55,177 nucleotides of DNA from Prochlorococcus sp. AG-432-D11 (GTDB lineage Bacteria > Cyanobacteriota > Cyanobacteriia > PCC-6307 > Cyanobiaceae), in assembly GCA_003212885.1 (NCBI GenBank), contig QCOP01000003.1, forward strand, positions 1-55,177. Reading direction: 5' to 3'. Positions 10,479 through 19,916 of this stretch are shown here, in pieces. Position numbers and translations under genes: made by a program. The first letter of the stretch is position 1, and every line of letters starts with the position of its first letter. The notes under the pieces are model-generated. The model had not been told where the DNA came from, searched no databases, and saw only the letters and a program-made list of their open reading frames with translations.

Positions 10479-11393
10479 ATGCCAATCCTTAGACTCTTTA
10501 TTGAAGTGCTCCCCTTGCTTTTATTTGGTTACCTCATAGGGCACTTTAATCGCGGTGTTTCCTCTCAAATAGTCTCGTCTTTAGTGAACTATGGAATTCC
10601 ATTAAGCATAAGTGGGCTTTTGCTCAAGAGCGGATTGGATAGGCGTTTATTTGAATCTCTTGTAATCGCAATGTTTACTGTTGTTGCCCTAATAATTGTG
10701 ATTAGAATTATCCCTTCTTTGAAGAGTCGTATTGGTAGTAGAAGTTTACTTTTGGGGAGCGTTTTTGGTAATTCTGGTTATTTTGGAATTCCTGTTTCAT
10801 TAGCTTTACTTCCTACTGATGCATTAAGTTTTAGCATTGGTTATGATCTTGGCGCTACGCTGCTCATATGGAGTCTAGGACCAGTACTCCTAGCAAAATC
10901 ATCTGATATTTATAAAGATCCGGTTGCTTGGAAAAACCTTTTAGATGTTTTTAGAACTAGTCCAGCGATAAAGGGATTAATTGGTGCCTTGCTTCTTAAG
11001 ATCACCCCATGGAGTGAACAATTAACTTCATTGCTTTGGATACCATCAAAAATTGTAATTGTATGTGCGTTACTTATTGTTGGGATGCGTTTATCGTCTC
11101 TTAACTACTTTAATGGTTTCGATAATAAAAATTTGTTTTTAGTTATTCAACCTTGCTTAGTTCTCAAACTGTTCATACTTCCCTCTTTCATGCTTTTGAT
11201 CTCTACCATTTTCAGCTTTTCTTCTTTGATGGCTAAAGCACTTATTTTGCAGGCTGGCGCGCCTACAGCTATTTCTGTATTGTTATTAGCTGAAGCAAAT
11301 GGAATAGAGGTACAAGAGTCTACTTTGTTGGTTGCTATAAGCACTTTGGCTGCTTTTATCACAATCCCAACTTGGTATTTTCTACTTAATTAA
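10479..11393 (+). CDS. AEC-family (auxin efflux carrier-like) transporter
   Basis: Polytopic membrane protein with GNSGYFGIPVSLAL and LQAGAPTAISVLLLAEANG motifs; ATG at 10479 preferred over 10425. Confidence 0.85.
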   Translation: MPILRLFIEVLPLLLFGYLIGHFNRGVSSQIVSSLVNYGIPLSISGLLLKSGLDRRLFESLVIAMFTVVALIIVIRIIPSLKSRIGSRSLLLGSVFGNSGYFGIPVSLALLPTDALSFSIGYDLGATLLIWSLGPVLLAKSSDIYKDPVAWKNLLDVFRTSPAIKGLIGALLLKITPWSEQLTSLLWIPSKIVIVCALLIVGMRLSSLNYFNGFDNKNLFLVIQPCLVLKLFILPSFMLLISTIFSFSSLMAKALILQAGAPTAISVLLLAEANGIEVQESTLLVAISTLAAFITIPTWYFLLN

Positions 11394-11535
11394 TTGATTA
11401 TTGGAAATGTTTAATAATTTCTTTTTGAATTCTCTTGGCGCGGGTTAAAAAGTTGTTTGATTGCAACAATTATGAAGTTGAACACTTGCCTAATGTTCTT
11501 ATTCTTATATCTTCAATGAAATTAATAAGTAAGTT

Positions 11536-11790
11536 ATGTTACACGCAGCTGATTTTCTGAGAACAGCAGAGAATGAATTAAAAAATAAACCAATTTATAA
11601 CTCCTATATAGCATCAAGTGTTTTGGCTCTTTGTGATGCAGATGGTTGCCTTAGTAAAGAAGTAACTGATACTTTGCTTGAAGACCATGGGCTTGAGTTT
11701 GATGATATTATTGATAACCCTTATGATTCTAATATAGATAGATTACAGAAGAGAAATGCAGAAGAGCTATTGCATTGGCTTGGATATTGA
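11536..11790 (+). CDS. Hypothetical protein (84 aa)
   Basis: ATG-initiated acidic frame MLHAADFLRTAENELKNK... Confidence 0.65.
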   Translation: MLHAADFLRTAENELKNKPIYNSYIASSVLALCDADGCLSKEVTDTLLEDHGLEFDDIIDNPYDSNIDRLQKRNAEELLHWLGY

Positions 11791-11885
11791 TAAATTAAAA
11801 AACAATCAATTATTATAGAGATTTCTTTACTTAATTTATTTAATAGTGGGTTGATATATATTTTGTTTTTCAATTCTAATTCTTA

Positions 11886-12785
11886 TCATTGATTTTCCTG
11901 GAATTTTTTTAGAGCGGCTATTAAAGAAGCTGGACTTTGTGGATCAACCATAAGCACACTACCTGCTTTTGCGTCTGCCATTTCTTTTCCCATACTCATC
12001 CAATCTTTAGCTAGAAGTAATCTCAATGCTTCGTTAGTATTTTGATTCTCTTTCATTACATTTGCAATAGATTGTGCTGCAACTGCATTTGCTTCGGCAA
12101 GTTTTTCTTGTTTTTTTGCATCTGCATCTGCAGCTAGTAAAACAGCCTGTTGCTTTGCTTTCGCATCTAAAAGTAATGACTCTGCTTTTCCTCGCGCATC
12201 GTTGAGCAATGCTTCCTTTGCACCTTCTGACCTTAAAATTTCAGCTCTTTTTTCGCGTTCAGCAGTCATTTGCGCCTCCATTGCTTCTTTCACCCCTTGA
12301 GAAGGAATAATATCTCTCATTTCAACTCTTTTAACTTTTACTCCCCATGGATCAGTCGCTTCATCAAGTTCTTTTAAGAGAATTTCATTTACTTCTGAGC
12401 GGGTCGTAAACGTTTGATCAAGGTCTAGCTTCCCCATTTCAGTTCTTATTTGAGTAAGAACAAGATTTACCATTGCAGCCCCAAGGCTTTCAACTGCGTA
12501 ATAGCCTTGCTCATGTTTTAAGAGTTGCCAGTAGACAACTGCATCTACCTCTATGGAGACGTTGTCTTTTGTAATGCATTGTTGAGCTGGTATATCTAAA
12601 ACTCGTTCTTTTAAGGATTCATGGCTAACAACCCTTTCTATGCCAGGCAATAGAAAGGATAAGCCAGGCTCCATCTCTCGATTAAATTTGCCCAGTCTTT
12701 CAATTAGCCTTGAACGCTTGCTACTTGTTATTCGCAAGCCAAAGGCAAGATATAAGAACGCTATTAAGGGTATTAGTGGATTCAC
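11886..12785 (-). CDS. SPFH/Band 7 (stomatin/paraslipin-like) protein
   Basis: N-terminal TM, LGKFNREMEPGLSFLLPGIERV, AEREKRAEILRSEGAKEA coiled coil. Confidence 0.93.
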   Translation of the reverse strand: MNPLIPLIAFLYLAFGLRITSSKRSRLIERLGKFNREMEPGLSFLLPGIERVVSHESLKERVLDIPAQQCITKDNVSIEVDAVVYWQLLKHEQGYYAVESLGAAMVNLVLTQIRTEMGKLDLDQTFTTRSEVNEILLKELDEATDPWGVKVKRVEMRDIIPSQGVKEAMEAQMTAEREKRAEILRSEGAKEALLNDARGKAESLLLDAKAKQQAVLLAADADAKKQEKLAEANAVAAQSIANVMKENQNTNEALRLLLAKDWMSMGKEMADAKAGSVLMVDPQSPASLIAALKKFQENQ

Positions 12786-13061
12786 TTTAGGATTTGTGAT
12801 ATATAAACCTACTGTTATTCTCCCATCGCTTATTTTTTTGTCAAAGGGTTGTAGTTTAAATTTTAAGGTAATTGCAATAAAATATGTAGAGGATTTTTAA
12901 AAGTATTTTCTAAAAGTTAATGAGATTTTTGTTGCTAAATATTATGTTTTCGAGAGAATTTGCAACTAGTAGTTAATACCTAATTCGTTTATATTTCTTA
13001 ATCAATCGGCTGCTATTTGAAAAAAATATGCTAAGAATCAACCTTCCTTCGTATAGGTTTA

Positions 13062-13217
13062 ATGATGCCTAACACTAATGATAGTTCTGAATCAATAGTA
13101 GCTATTGATTCTATTGATTCTTATTTTGAATGTATTACATCTTGTTCGCTAAATGATGAGGACATAGAGTGTTTTACGCAATGTGTTTCTATACACTTAA
13201 AAGAGGAATTTGAATAA
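13062..13217 (+). CDS. Small twin-Cx3C protein (51 aa), paralogue of 27890..28042
   Basis: MMPNTNDSSESIVAIDSIDSYFECITSCSLNDEDIECFTQCVSIHLKEEFE; core conserved with second copy in window. Confidence 0.75.
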   Translation: MMPNTNDSSESIVAIDSIDSYFECITSCSLNDEDIECFTQCVSIHLKEEFE

Positions 13218-13304
13218 ATTTAAGAATTAAGACTTCTTGCCTTGATTCTTAATTGCTTGTCTTGCAAGATATTAAGGTACATTTATTGCCATGATTTAAT
13301 TTTT

Positions 13305-14555
13305 CTAGTTTTTATTTCTGGCTTCGCTGGCTATAGCATGACCTGCAATCCAAGCACTCGTCCAGCAGTGTTGAAAATTAAACCCTCCAGTTATACCATC
13401 AATATCTAAAACTTCGCCCGCAAAGTATAGCCCTCTGCATATTCGACTTTCCATTGATTTAAAATTAACCTGATTTAATTTTATTCCACCAGCTGTAACA
13501 AACTCCTCACCAAAAGGACCTTTGCCATTAACTATATTATGGTTATTTCCAAGAATTTCACTTAATTTGATTTCATCATTAGTTGATAGACTTGACCATC
13601 TATTACTTGGATCAATTGATACTCGGTTTAGAAATATTACCCACAACCTTTTTGGAATCATTTTGAAAGGATAATTATTCTTAATAGTATTATTTGCGAA
13701 GGTTTGCCTAAAATCTTTTAAGTAATTCCTTATTGATTCATTATTTTCATTTACCCAATTGATATATAAATCACCTTTGTAATTTTGAGAATATAGATTC
13801 CTTGCAGCAAAGGAAGTTAGTCTAAGAATTGATGGGCCACTTAAACCTTTATGAGTGACTAAAATAGTTCCTTTTTGTTTGAATTCTTTCTTATCTAAAA
13901 GAAGTTTAAGGCTTGCATTTTTTACAGAGATACCAGCACAACTTTCTAGCCATGGAGATTTTAATTTTAGGCTAAATAGAGATGGATTAGGTTTTATCAA
14001 TGAATGACCTAAGCTAACGGCTAATTTATGTCCTGATGGATTCCCTCCTGTTGCAATCAAAACTGTTTGGGCAGTTATTAACCTTTTATCTCGGAATCTT
14101 AATATGAAACCTTTTTGCTTTACATAATCAATTTTTGTTACAGCCATTTGTGTAAAGCATTTTACACCAGCTTTTTGGGCTGATTTACTTAATACATCAA
14201 TAACTTCTTGAGAGGAGTTTGACTTTGGAAAGATTCTGCCATCTTCTTCTTCTATTAGGTTTAATCCCTTATTCTCAAACCAAGAAACTGCATCGCCAGT
14301 AGCAAATCTACTAAAAGAGCCTCTTAGAGCTATTTCTCCTCTCGGATAGTTTGGAGCTAATTCTGTAGGATCCCAGCAAGCATTGGTGATATTGCAACGT
14401 CCGCCTCCACTAATGCGAACTTTTTCAAGAGTTTTTTGTGTTGCTTCAAATATCAATACGGATCTCACACCTCTTTCGGCAGCTGTGATGGCACCCATGA
14501 AACCAGCTGCTCCCCCTCCAATGACAGCTAATTGAATTGAGAGATGAGAACCCAA
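13305..14555 (-). CDS. FAD-dependent oxidoreductase, HI0933/YhiN-like
   Basis: GGGAAGFMGAITAAERG, KVRISGGGRCNITNA, FAGEVLDIDGITGGFNFQHCWTSAWIAG. Confidence 0.93.
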   Translation of the reverse strand: MGSHLSIQLAVIGGGAAGFMGAITAAERGVRSVLIFEATQKTLEKVRISGGGRCNITNACWDPTELAPNYPRGEIALRGSFSRFATGDAVSWFENKGLNLIEEEDGRIFPKSNSSQEVIDVLSKSAQKAGVKCFTQMAVTKIDYVKQKGFILRFRDKRLITAQTVLIATGGNPSGHKLAVSLGHSLIKPNPSLFSLKLKSPWLESCAGISVKNASLKLLLDKKEFKQKGTILVTHKGLSGPSILRLTSFAARNLYSQNYKGDLYINWVNENNESIRNYLKDFRQTFANNTIKNNYPFKMIPKRLWVIFLNRVSIDPSNRWSSLSTNDEIKLSEILGNNHNIVNGKGPFGEEFVTAGGIKLNQVNFKSMESRICRGLYFAGEVLDIDGITGGFNFQHCWTSAWIAGHAIASEARNKN

Positions 14556-14691
14556 TCTTTTAGAGGGGATAGATCTACTTCCATCCTGTTGTATAAAAGA
14601 GGTTTTTAGGTTTTCAATTCTTCTAGATTGAATTATTTGGCAATGATATTTAGTTTCAAGGTTTGTATTTCTTTGGATAGAATTACTTTTG

Positions 14692-15567
14692 TTAGCAGTA
14701 GCCTAAAAAGTCTTCTACCGCTACTTTCCATTCGCCAGGACGAAATTTTTTGGCAAATCCGTGACCGGGCAACAACCATTCAACATCTAGATATAAAAGT
14801 TTTTCTACTGATTTTACTTGTTCATTCCAGTCCCACCAGCAAAATTTCTTAGATGCTACCAATGTTTCTTTTGATCGATTCCACCAAAGATGGTCTCCGC
14901 TAAAAAGTATTTGTTTTTTATCACCTAAAACAGCAATAACTGAACCTTGAGTATGACCAGGTACAGGAATTAAGTTAAGTTTTGGACACATGTAAATACT
15001 TCCTAAACCTGTAATTTTTGTCTCACAGTCTTTTGCTAGGTCTGAGTCTGCTTCATGAATCCATCTTTGGCATTTAAACATTTTTGCCCATAATGAGTGA
15101 TCAGCAATATCATCTTTATGAGTCAAAAGCATTTGAGAAATTCCTCCCAGCTGTTCTATTTTCTTTGCAAGAGGCTTGTTCCATCGGGGAGAATCAATAA
15201 GAACATTTCCGCTTTCTTTTCGAATTAACCAACTACTTGCTCCAAAGCTTTTTCTAGAACTCCAGCCGTTGTAATAGATTTTCCCTTCTGGATGGTCGGT
15301 TACTAATAAGGGGAAATCTTCTGTAGGCTGGTCATATTTAATGTCATTAGCAGATCCGATTGCATTAACAGGACAATCAATCACTGCTAAAAGAGCTTTG
15401 TTAAGCTCTCTTTTGCTTTTGGGTTGACTATATACGTAAGCATTGTTTCCAGTAGATGTAAAACTCTCAGGATTAATTTGCCAGCAGCTGCCACAATTAA
15501 TACAGCTGGAGTCAACAAAAAAAGGGCCTTTAATATTAGCTTCCAGTCTTTTTTTGATTGATGCCAT
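14692..15567 (-). CDS. MBL-fold hydrolase with N-terminal ferredoxin-like domain
   Basis: SCINCGSCWQINPESF cluster-type motif; THKDDIADHSLW, PVPGHTQGSVI, LFSGDHLWW MBL motifs. Confidence 0.9.
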   Translation of the reverse strand: MASIKKRLEANIKGPFFVDSSCINCGSCWQINPESFTSTGNNAYVYSQPKSKRELNKALLAVIDCPVNAIGSANDIKYDQPTEDFPLLVTDHPEGKIYYNGWSSRKSFGASSWLIRKESGNVLIDSPRWNKPLAKKIEQLGGISQMLLTHKDDIADHSLWAKMFKCQRWIHEADSDLAKDCETKITGLGSIYMCPKLNLIPVPGHTQGSVIAVLGDKKQILFSGDHLWWNRSKETLVASKKFCWWDWNEQVKSVEKLLYLDVEWLLPGHGFAKKFRPGEWKVAVEDFLGYC

Positions 15568-15865
15568 ATAGTCTAAATGATTGCAAAATATTTTAGCTTA
15601 AGTGATAATTTTTTATTAATTTTAATCTCTGTTATTAGAAAGGCCGATTATAGAAGTAGTTATAAAATTCTTAAGGCTAAGATTTTGTTTTACATTCAGT
15701 AGATTCTATGACTTCCATTTCACTTACTTTTTTGACTTGGGAAATATTTTCTTAGAGTATTTTTTATCATTGAGTTAATCAAGATAAAAAATTTAAAAAT
15801 GTTTTTCTTTACACAGATTTAAAACCAATACCAGAGTAAATATTGAATTAAATACGATTAAGCAT

Positions 15866-16405
15866 TTGAACCTTGAATTTGTTGCATGCGAAGTTTTCCG
15901 AGAGACGCCTAATGTCACTTTCTTTGCTGCTGATGTTGCTGGTACTAATGGCTCAGATGTTGTAATCCATCAAGGCAGAGCTATTTCCCCTCCAGATATT
16001 GATGGCTCTGAACAATATTATGTTCATCGCAATCAAATTGATCATAATTTAGTGATACAAGGTACTAGAACTTTTCACTTACTTAATCCTGAATGGGATG
16101 AACCTAATCATTTGGTTTTTTTAAATAGAAAAATGGGTGCACTTAAAATCCCACAGAATACTTTTCATCGTTCAATATCAGGTCCTTTAGGCAGCATTGT
16201 TTTAAATCAAGCTATTAGGGGAGAAGAATTTGATGCTAAAAAAGAATTCTCTCCAGTAAATATATTTAGTAGGAATGATCTATTGGCTATCAAGATCATT
16301 AAGCCAATAATTTGGTGCTGGAGTTATGGACGAATACTAAGAAAAAAAGATTCTGGTCTTAGAACAGTTGATATTGAGAAAGATTTGTTGAGATTAGTTG
16401 CATGA
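15866..16405 (+). CDS. Hypothetical protein, possibly cupin-like
   Basis: TTG-start frame; beta-rich with HRNQIDHNLVIQGTRTFHLL and IPQNTFHRSISGPLGSIVLNQ resembling cupin strands. Confidence 0.6.
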   Translation: MNLEFVACEVFRETPNVTFFAADVAGTNGSDVVIHQGRAISPPDIDGSEQYYVHRNQIDHNLVIQGTRTFHLLNPEWDEPNHLVFLNRKMGALKIPQNTFHRSISGPLGSIVLNQAIRGEEFDAKKEFSPVNIFSRNDLLAIKIIKPIIWCWSYGRILRKKDSGLRTVDIEKDLLRLVA

Positions 16406-16616
16406 AAAAAAATATTTTTGACTTTGACCTTCCCTTTTTATAGAAAACCTTTTATTGGCAATTATGATTCCTACTATTTTACTTAAGATTTAGTTATACC
16501 TTCAGCAATAATTAAATTTAGAGATTAGTTTCATTTTTTCAATATAATAAGATCTCATAATATAAGGTTCTCTTTGTAGTGTAAAAGTAATAAAGCATGG
16601 AAGGGTTTGATTTTTT

Positions 16617-16775
16617 ATGAAAAATGGCACACTCGATTTAATATTGTTTACGCTTGCTTTTCTTGCTCTTCAAGTTTGGTGGATAAGTAACTTGTTTCAA
16701 AAGACAAAGCATGAAGACCCTCTGCAGCTAATTGACTTGGAACGAGAGAAGCTAGAAAAAACTTTTCTCAAATAA
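16617..16775 (+). CDS. Small single-TM protein (52 aa)
   Basis: ATG frame MKNGTLDLILFTLAFLALQVWWISNLFQKTKHEDPLQLIDLEREKLEKTFLK. Confidence 0.55.
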   Translation: MKNGTLDLILFTLAFLALQVWWISNLFQKTKHEDPLQLIDLEREKLEKTFLK

Positions 16776-16968
16776 AACTTGTATGCAGCTTCATATATTT
16801 TGCAAAATATTTTATACACATTAATAATTGAAAGATTAAAAGTTAAAAACGTAATTGAATAATTTTTAGAATTTTCTTAAGATAAGGCTATTGACTTTTT
16901 AATATTTTTGAACCCTCTCGAGTAGATTTATCCCTACGCAATGGAGATTTAGTATTAACTTTTCTATT

Positions 16969-17091
16969 TTGCTTTGTGGCTTATTGTATGTGTACTTATT
17001 TTTGGCAGGAAATGTTGACTTTAAGGATTCTTTTGATAAGCATGATCCAATAAATGAAGTATGTCTTGCTAATTCTTGTAGTGATAAATAA
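16969..17091 (+). CDS. Possible small single-TM protein (40 aa, TTG start) or remnant
   Basis: MLCGLLYVYLFLAGNVDFKDSFDKHDPINEVCLANSCSDK; frame open from 16912 but no ATG/GTG. Confidence 0.25.
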   Translation: MLCGLLYVYLFLAGNVDFKDSFDKHDPINEVCLANSCSDK

Positions 17092-17555
17092 TTTTCAATT
17101 ATTGGGATATTTTATACAACCTTTCAAAAGACAATATATAGACTTGCTTGATTCTAATTTAAGTATTATTTAATGAATATTTTCTAATGTATGTTTCAGC
17201 ATTTGAATTAATAGATATTTTAATATCGTTCTAATTTTACATTATCAATAATATTTAGTCGATTAATGCTCCATTAACATGTTATTTATACCCTCTAATT
17301 GATAGAATACTATTATTACCTTCACTTTTAATACTTCTAGCTTGATGCTCTTTTCTAGCTTGTTAGGTAGCTAATTATCTATAGGCTAATAGTCAATGCT
17401 TATTAATTATATTTATTCAATTTTGTTTGATATATTGGAACTTCTATTGGGTCGTTCTGTGTTATTTTTTCTAGGTTCTAATACAAAAAATATGTAATTT
17501 TTGTCAATTTTCGAATTTAATTTATACTCTATTTGAGGAATGTAGAAATTAACCC

Positions 17556-18419
17556 ATGAAACTTTTTTCATCTAGTCTTGCCTTGTTTGGTGCTATTACC
17601 CTTGGGGGGCAATTTATAGCTCTACCAGTTGGTGCTTTTTGGGATAAGAAAGACTCATCAGAATCTAATGCTTATGTAGAACCTACCGTTTCTGTTCCTG
17701 ATTTTAAAAATAAAGCTGGAAGGCTGCCGTGGTGGAGTGATCAAGTAAGTAGGCAACTTGCAGATGTTTTATCGAATGAGCTTAGCAATATAGGAGTTAA
17801 AGTTGTAGAACGACAGAATTTAAAAGAAGTTTTATCGGAGCAAGAACTTTCTGAATTAGGAATCGTTAATAAATCAGGTGATAACGCTGCTCAAAAGGGA
17901 CAAATGAAAGGAGCTAAATTTATAATCCTTGGGGGTGTTAGTGCATATGATGAAGGAGTTGAAAATAAGAGTTCTGGAAAAAATCAGGAGTTTTTAGGTT
18001 TTGGTGGTTCTAGTAGTTCAGGACAATCAAAGGCTTATGTAGCTTTGGATCTACGAATAGTAAATTCAACTACAGGGGAAGTTGTTGGATCACGAACTGT
18101 TGAGGGCCGAGCGACTAGTACATTCAATCAGGAATCTTCCTCTAGATCTCTTGCTCCAGCTACTGGAATAATAAGAAGAAACTTTGGAGTTTCACGCACT
18201 ACTGGACTTGCATTAGATGTTGCTGGAACTTATAAATCTGGAAAAAGTTCATCTGAAAGTAATATAACTCCTAAATCAAAAGCTATTCGTGCTGCCTTGA
18301 TCAGTGGAGCAGATTATGTAAATTGTGTACTAGTTGTACGTGATGATTGCATTGAGGAATTTAAAAGGAAAGACTCCCAACGACGTTCTAATACAGTGAA
18401 TACTTTGGAATTCGATTAG
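17556..18419 (+). CDS. CsgG-family (curli assembly/transport-like) exported protein
   Basis: Signal peptide; LADVLSNELSNIGVKVVERQNLKEVLSEQELSELG; LDLRIVNSTTGEVVGSRTVEGRA. Confidence 0.85.
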   Translation: MKLFSSSLALFGAITLGGQFIALPVGAFWDKKDSSESNAYVEPTVSVPDFKNKAGRLPWWSDQVSRQLADVLSNELSNIGVKVVERQNLKEVLSEQELSELGIVNKSGDNAAQKGQMKGAKFIILGGVSAYDEGVENKSSGKNQEFLGFGGSSSSGQSKAYVALDLRIVNSTTGEVVGSRTVEGRATSTFNQESSSRSLAPATGIIRRNFGVSRTTGLALDVAGTYKSGKSSSESNITPKSKAIRAALISGADYVNCVLVVRDDCIEEFKRKDSQRRSNTVNTLEFD

Positions 18420-18482
18420 AATCGAAGATACTTTATCTAACTTGACTTTCGGCCAAGTTAGTTATTAAAAACATATGCAATT

Positions 18483-19304
18483 TTGACTAAAAATGTTAGC
18501 ACCTTAGTATTTATATCTATTATCATAAACACTTTAAGAAAGATTTTTGATAAAGTGATTGACTTTAGCTTTTTTAGAAAATCGAATCTTCGAGAAATGG
18601 CTAAGCCTTGGTTGGCTCTTCTTTTTTCTCTCGGAATGGTTTTCTTTCTTGGTGCATTAGGTTACCGGATTACTGAAGGATGGGATTGGGGTGATTGCTT
18701 TTGGATGGTATTAATTACGATTACGACTATCGGATTTGGAGAAGTTGAACCACTCAGTCAATTAGGGCGAGTGATCACTTTTCTTATTATTGCTGGGGGC
18801 ATAATAGTCATTCAACTTTCACTTCAAAGATTCTTATCTTTATCAGAGTCTGGTTATTTTAGACGGATGAGTGAGGTAAGATATAGAAGATTATTAACCC
18901 GTATGAAAAATCATGTAATAATCTGTGGATTTGGCCGTGTAGGTAGAGAAATTGCAGAACAATTACATTTAAAAAATATCCCAATTCTTATTATTGAAAT
19001 AGATCCACTTATTATAGCTAAAGCTAAATCAAGAGGCTTTAAAGTCCTAGATGCGGATGCAACTTTGGATGAAACTCTTCTTATGGCAGGCATCCAAACT
19101 TGTAGAAGCCTTGTGGTAACATTGCCCAGCGATGCAGCAAATCTTTATGTTGTATTAAGCGCAAAAGGAATTTCTAATCAATGTAAGTTGATTGCTCGAT
19201 CTGCAACTGAAGAAGCCTCCAATAAACTAAAGTTAGCTGGTGCAAGTGTTGTTATTAGTCCATATGTTGCAGCTGGAAGAACCATGGCTGAAGCTGCTAT
19301 TTAA
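18483..19304 (+). CDS. Potassium channel with TrkA-N/RCK domain
   Basis: Pore-helix/filter WMVLITITTIGFGEVEPLSQLGR followed by HVIICGFGRVGREIAEQL Rossmann motif. Confidence 0.9.
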   Translation: MTKNVSTLVFISIIINTLRKIFDKVIDFSFFRKSNLREMAKPWLALLFSLGMVFFLGALGYRITEGWDWGDCFWMVLITITTIGFGEVEPLSQLGRVITFLIIAGGIIVIQLSLQRFLSLSESGYFRRMSEVRYRRLLTRMKNHVIICGFGRVGREIAEQLHLKNIPILIIEIDPLIIAKAKSRGFKVLDADATLDETLLMAGIQTCRSLVVTLPSDAANLYVVLSAKGISNQCKLIARSATEEASNKLKLAGASVVISPYVAAGRTMAEAAI

Positions 19305-19353
19305 ACTATAAATTATTAAATCTAAAGTTAAAATATTTTATATTTTTTGTCAC

Positions 19354-19713
19354 TTAGCTTTTGGCAACATTACAATAATGTTGGGTAATTTTGCCATTTG
19401 GCTTCATTTCCATGAATCTTGGATTTTCAGTGATTAAACCTTTTGATTTGTTTTTATAACTCCAGAGCCATTTTTTATCTGTAAAGGTAATTTCGCCTGA
19501 TTGGAATGATATGGGCAACATCAGACTTAAGTTTTTCCATTCTAATACAACAAAAGATCCTGCATCAATTTTTTCCAAATCATTAACAAGAGAAAAGTCT
19601 CCATTTAAATTATTCCTTATTGTTGCTTTTAATGGTGATTTATCGCATATAAAGTCAGACGAAGGTGTGATACTAATTAAAAAGGAAAGAAATAAAGAAA
19701 CAAAAGATGTCAT
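19354..19713 (-). CDS. Hypothetical exported protein (119 aa)
   Basis: N-terminal signal peptide-like MTSFVSLFLSFLISITPSS. Confidence 0.65.
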   Translation of the reverse strand: MTSFVSLFLSFLISITPSSDFICDKSPLKATIRNNLNGDFSLVNDLEKIDAGSFVVLEWKNLSLMLPISFQSGEITFTDKKWLWSYKNKSKGLITENPRFMEMKPNGKITQHYCNVAKS

Positions 19714-19916
19714 TTACCATTGGGATCTAAGACAAAATATAAACTATATTTCGCTGCATCTTTGGGCTTTGCTATAAAATTCCTCATTATAGTTTTCGAA
19801 GATATTTGAGTTAGCCCCTAGTTTTTAGTTTCATTCCTAAGAGGAAAGTATTATCACTATCCTTGAATTTTTCCTTTTCATTATGGCAGCATTAGTTAGG
19901 TAGTTTTTTTAATTCA

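Noticed and set aside
13219-13255. Imperfect TTAAGAAT...ATTCTTAA inverted repeat downstream of the first twin-Cx3C gene
   Set aside because: Short A/T-only arms with a 17-nt spacer are expected by chance at this base composition
18437-18461. CTAACTTG...CAAGTTAG hairpin after the CsgG-like gene
   Set aside because: 8-bp stem but only a weak T-rich tail (TTATT); possible terminator, not strong enough to list as a feature
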